Shown: piece after piece, positions 13,610 through 14,786 of the stretch
Layout: every line of letters begins with the position of its first letter
Numbering within the stretch: the stretch's first letter is position 1
NCBI GenBank assembly: GCA_002309055.1
Contig: DBWO01000042.1
Span: 1 to 14,786, forward strand
From: Ruminococcaceae bacterium UBA1236
GTDB taxonomy: Bacteria > Bacillota > Clostridia > Oscillospirales > Acutalibacteraceae
DNA length: 14,786 bases
Direction: 5' to 3'
Position numbers and translations under genes: made by a program
The notes under the pieces: model-generated
Told to the model about the DNA's origin: nothing
Databases searched by the model: none
Seen by the model: only the letters and a program-made list of their open reading frames with translations

Positions 13610-13897
13610 ATGATTAAACACGTTGTTTGTTTCAAGCTTAAAAACAGAGCGGATGCCGCGATGGCGGTTAATATGCTGCTCTCAATGAAGGGCAAAGTGC
13701 CCGGCATAAGAGATATCGAGGCGGGCGCGGACCTGCTCGGCTCCGAAAGATCTTATGATGTTATCCTGCAGGTGACGCTTGACAGCATGCAGGCGCTCGA
13801 AGAATATCAGAACGACCCGTATCACTGCTCGGTTGTAAAGCCGTTTATGCACTCAATCAGAGAGGGCAGCGTTGCAATCGACTATGAAAAATCATAA
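13610..13897 (+). CDS. Dabb-family (stress-responsive alpha/beta-barrel) small protein
   Basis: This 95-residue protein matches the Dabb fold, a ferredoxin-like dimeric alpha/beta barrel. It opens with MIKHVVCFKLK, has an internal DIEAGADLLGSERSYDVILQ stretch (about 36-55), and closes with EYQNDPYHCSVVKPFM, all typical of the family. Such proteins include plant olivetolic acid cyclase and many bacterial members of unknown function, sometimes fused or adjacent to sugar-metabolism genes. It is cytoplasmic, with no signal peptide. The ATG is 1 base after the phosphoesterase stop, with GGGGTG inside that gene as its ribosome binding site, so the two are translationally coupled. GH43 follows 18 bases later. 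No catalytic residue can be assigned, and its role in the locus is unknown. Confidence 0.9.
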   Translation: MIKHVVCFKLKNRADAAMAVNMLLSMKGKVPGIRDIEAGADLLGSERSYDVILQVTLDSMQALEEYQNDPYHCSVVKPFMHSIREGSVAIDYEKS

Positions 13898-13915
13898 ATT
13901 ATTATAAGGTAATAT

Positions 13916-14786
13916 ATGCAGTTACTTGAGATTAATAAAGAAAATTATATAGGTCAGGCGGATCCTTTCATCTTTGAGGACGGCGGCAGGTTTTATATCT
14001 ACACCACCGGCAGCGACGGAGTTTACGCCTATTCGTCGGATGATCTTTTCACCGGCTGGAAATTTGAGGGAAAGGTCTTCACCTTCCCCGGTGTCAGTGA
14101 TTTCTGGGCCCCGAGCGTGATAAAAACCGGCGGCACATATTATATGTATGTTTCGTTTGAGTTTTACGGCGACACTCCCGATAAGGGCGGGCACAGGCAG
14201 ACCATGCACGTTGCTTCGGCGTCCTCACCGCTCGGTCCGTTTGAAAACGCGAAACAGCTTCTTCATCCGTTTTCAATAGACTCTCACGTTGTTGAAAATG
14301 AATCGGGTCTTTTCATCTTCTATTCAACCAATGATTTTGACGCGGAAAGGCCCGGCACATATATCTGCGTTGACAGGCTCCTCGACCCCTTCACACCCGC
14401 GGGGAATCCCGTGCCTGTGGTCGTGCCTACGCTCGATGAGGAGATTTACCGGCGCGACCGCTATAAGCAAGGCGTGCACTGGCACACCATAGAGGGCGCT
14501 TTTTATCTCAAAGAAGGGGAGTGGCAGTATGTGATGTACAGCGGCTCCTGCTATGAAAACGAGCATTATTTCATCGGCTATGCCCGCGCAAAAACGGATG
14601 AAACAGATTTGACAAAAATTAAGTTTGAAAAATATCCCGATGACAATACCTACGCTCCCGTTTTCTGCAGCAACGAATGGGAGGAAGGCGCGGGTCACCA
14701 CTCAATGATAAAACACGGCGGCAAATGGTACGCCGTATATCACGCCAGGAACAGGGAGGATGACGGCCTGCCCGGCGACCGCCGGG
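13916..14786 (+). CDS. Glycoside hydrolase family 43, cut by the right window edge
   Basis: This is the first 290 codons of a GH43 five-bladed beta-propeller enzyme; the end lies outside the window. The reading frame stays open to the last base. The three expected acidic residues are visible: Asp16 in GQADPFIFEDG (general base), Asp122 in SIDSHVV (pKa modulator) and Glu193 in HTIEGAF (general acid). GH43 enzymes invert configuration and act on beta-xylosides and alpha-L-arabinofuranosides, including arabinan; the exact activity is unknown. There is no signal peptide, so it should act in the cytoplasm on imported oligosaccharides, alongside GH3. The start has a weak AAGGT about 7 bases upstream and follows the Dabb gene by 18 bases in the same operon. 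Family assignment is firm, substrate not. Confidence 0.93.
   Translation, partial: MQLLEINKENYIGQADPFIFEDGGRFYIYTTGSDGVYAYSSDDLFTGWKFEGKVFTFPGVSDFWAPSVIKTGGTYYMYVSFEFYGDTPDKGGHRQTMHVASASSPLGPFENAKQLLHPFSIDSHVVENESGLFIFYSTNDFDAERPGTYICVDRLLDPFTPAGNPVPVVVPTLDEEIYRRDRYKQGVHWHTIEGAFYLKEGEWQYVMYSGSCYENEHYFIGYARAKTDETDLTKIKFEKYPDDNTYAPVFCSNEWEEGAGHHSMIKHGGKWYAVYHARNREDDGLPGDRR

Noticed and set aside
1..14786. CRISPR array, insertion sequence, phage gene, tRNA or rRNA
   Set aside because: No regularly spaced repeats, transposase or integrase motifs, terminal inverted repeats or RNA-gene patterns were seen on either strand.

Overview
The window looks like chromosomal DNA of a Gram-positive Clostridia-type bacterium, most likely an uncultured gut or rumen Oscillospirales/Ruminococcaceae relative. 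The reasons are strong AGGAGG-type ribosome binding sites, consensus sigma-A promoters with 17-base spacers, a MutS2 gene, a GPH-family sugar symporter, intracellular GH3 and GH43 enzymes, and moderate GC with AT-rich intergenic DNA. This assignment is inferred from gene content and signals, not from a marker gene. No rRNA, tRNA, insertion sequence, phage gene or CRISPR array was seen.

Region 1 (1-3561, minus strand) is a tight co-directional block. It holds an FHA-domain membrane protein, a membrane-anchored protein with an acidic tail, a 10-TM EamA/DMT-type transporter, and the N-terminal half of MutS2, which runs off the left edge. Gaps are a 26-base overlap, 22 bases and 2 bases, so a single transcript is likely. 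Region 2 (3562-5754) is ordinary. A minus-strand lipoprotein has its own promoter and terminator. It diverges from dusB (tRNA dihydrouridine synthase) and a small zinc-ribbon protein, which end at a strong hairpin terminator.

Region 3 (5755-14786) is a divergent carbohydrate-use locus organised around a 264-base control region (10494-10757). On the minus strand are a GH3 enzyme of the beta-xylosidase type, two different sugar-phosphate isomerase/epimerase-like TIM barrels and an alpha/beta hydrolase. A second sigma-A-like promoter just after the GH3 stop codon could drive the last three genes separately. On the plus strand are a GPH-family cation:sugar symporter, a secreted and C-terminally membrane-anchored metallophosphoesterase, a small Dabb-family protein and a GH43 enzyme cut by the right edge.

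The suggested job is import of short plant-cell-wall oligosaccharides (xylo- or arabino-type) through the symporter. GH3 and GH43, neither with a signal peptide, would hydrolyse them in the cytoplasm, and the TIM-barrel enzymes would rearrange or oxidise the released sugars. The phosphoesterase, Dabb protein and alpha/beta hydrolase are the parts such a pathway does not explain. I saw no clearly new defence, mobile or RNA system. The most notable items are the phosphoesterase/Dabb pair inside the sugar operon, the overlapping inverted repeats at the symporter promoter, a GU-paired hairpin between symporter and phosphoesterase, and an FHA domain lacking its usual phosphate-binding serine.
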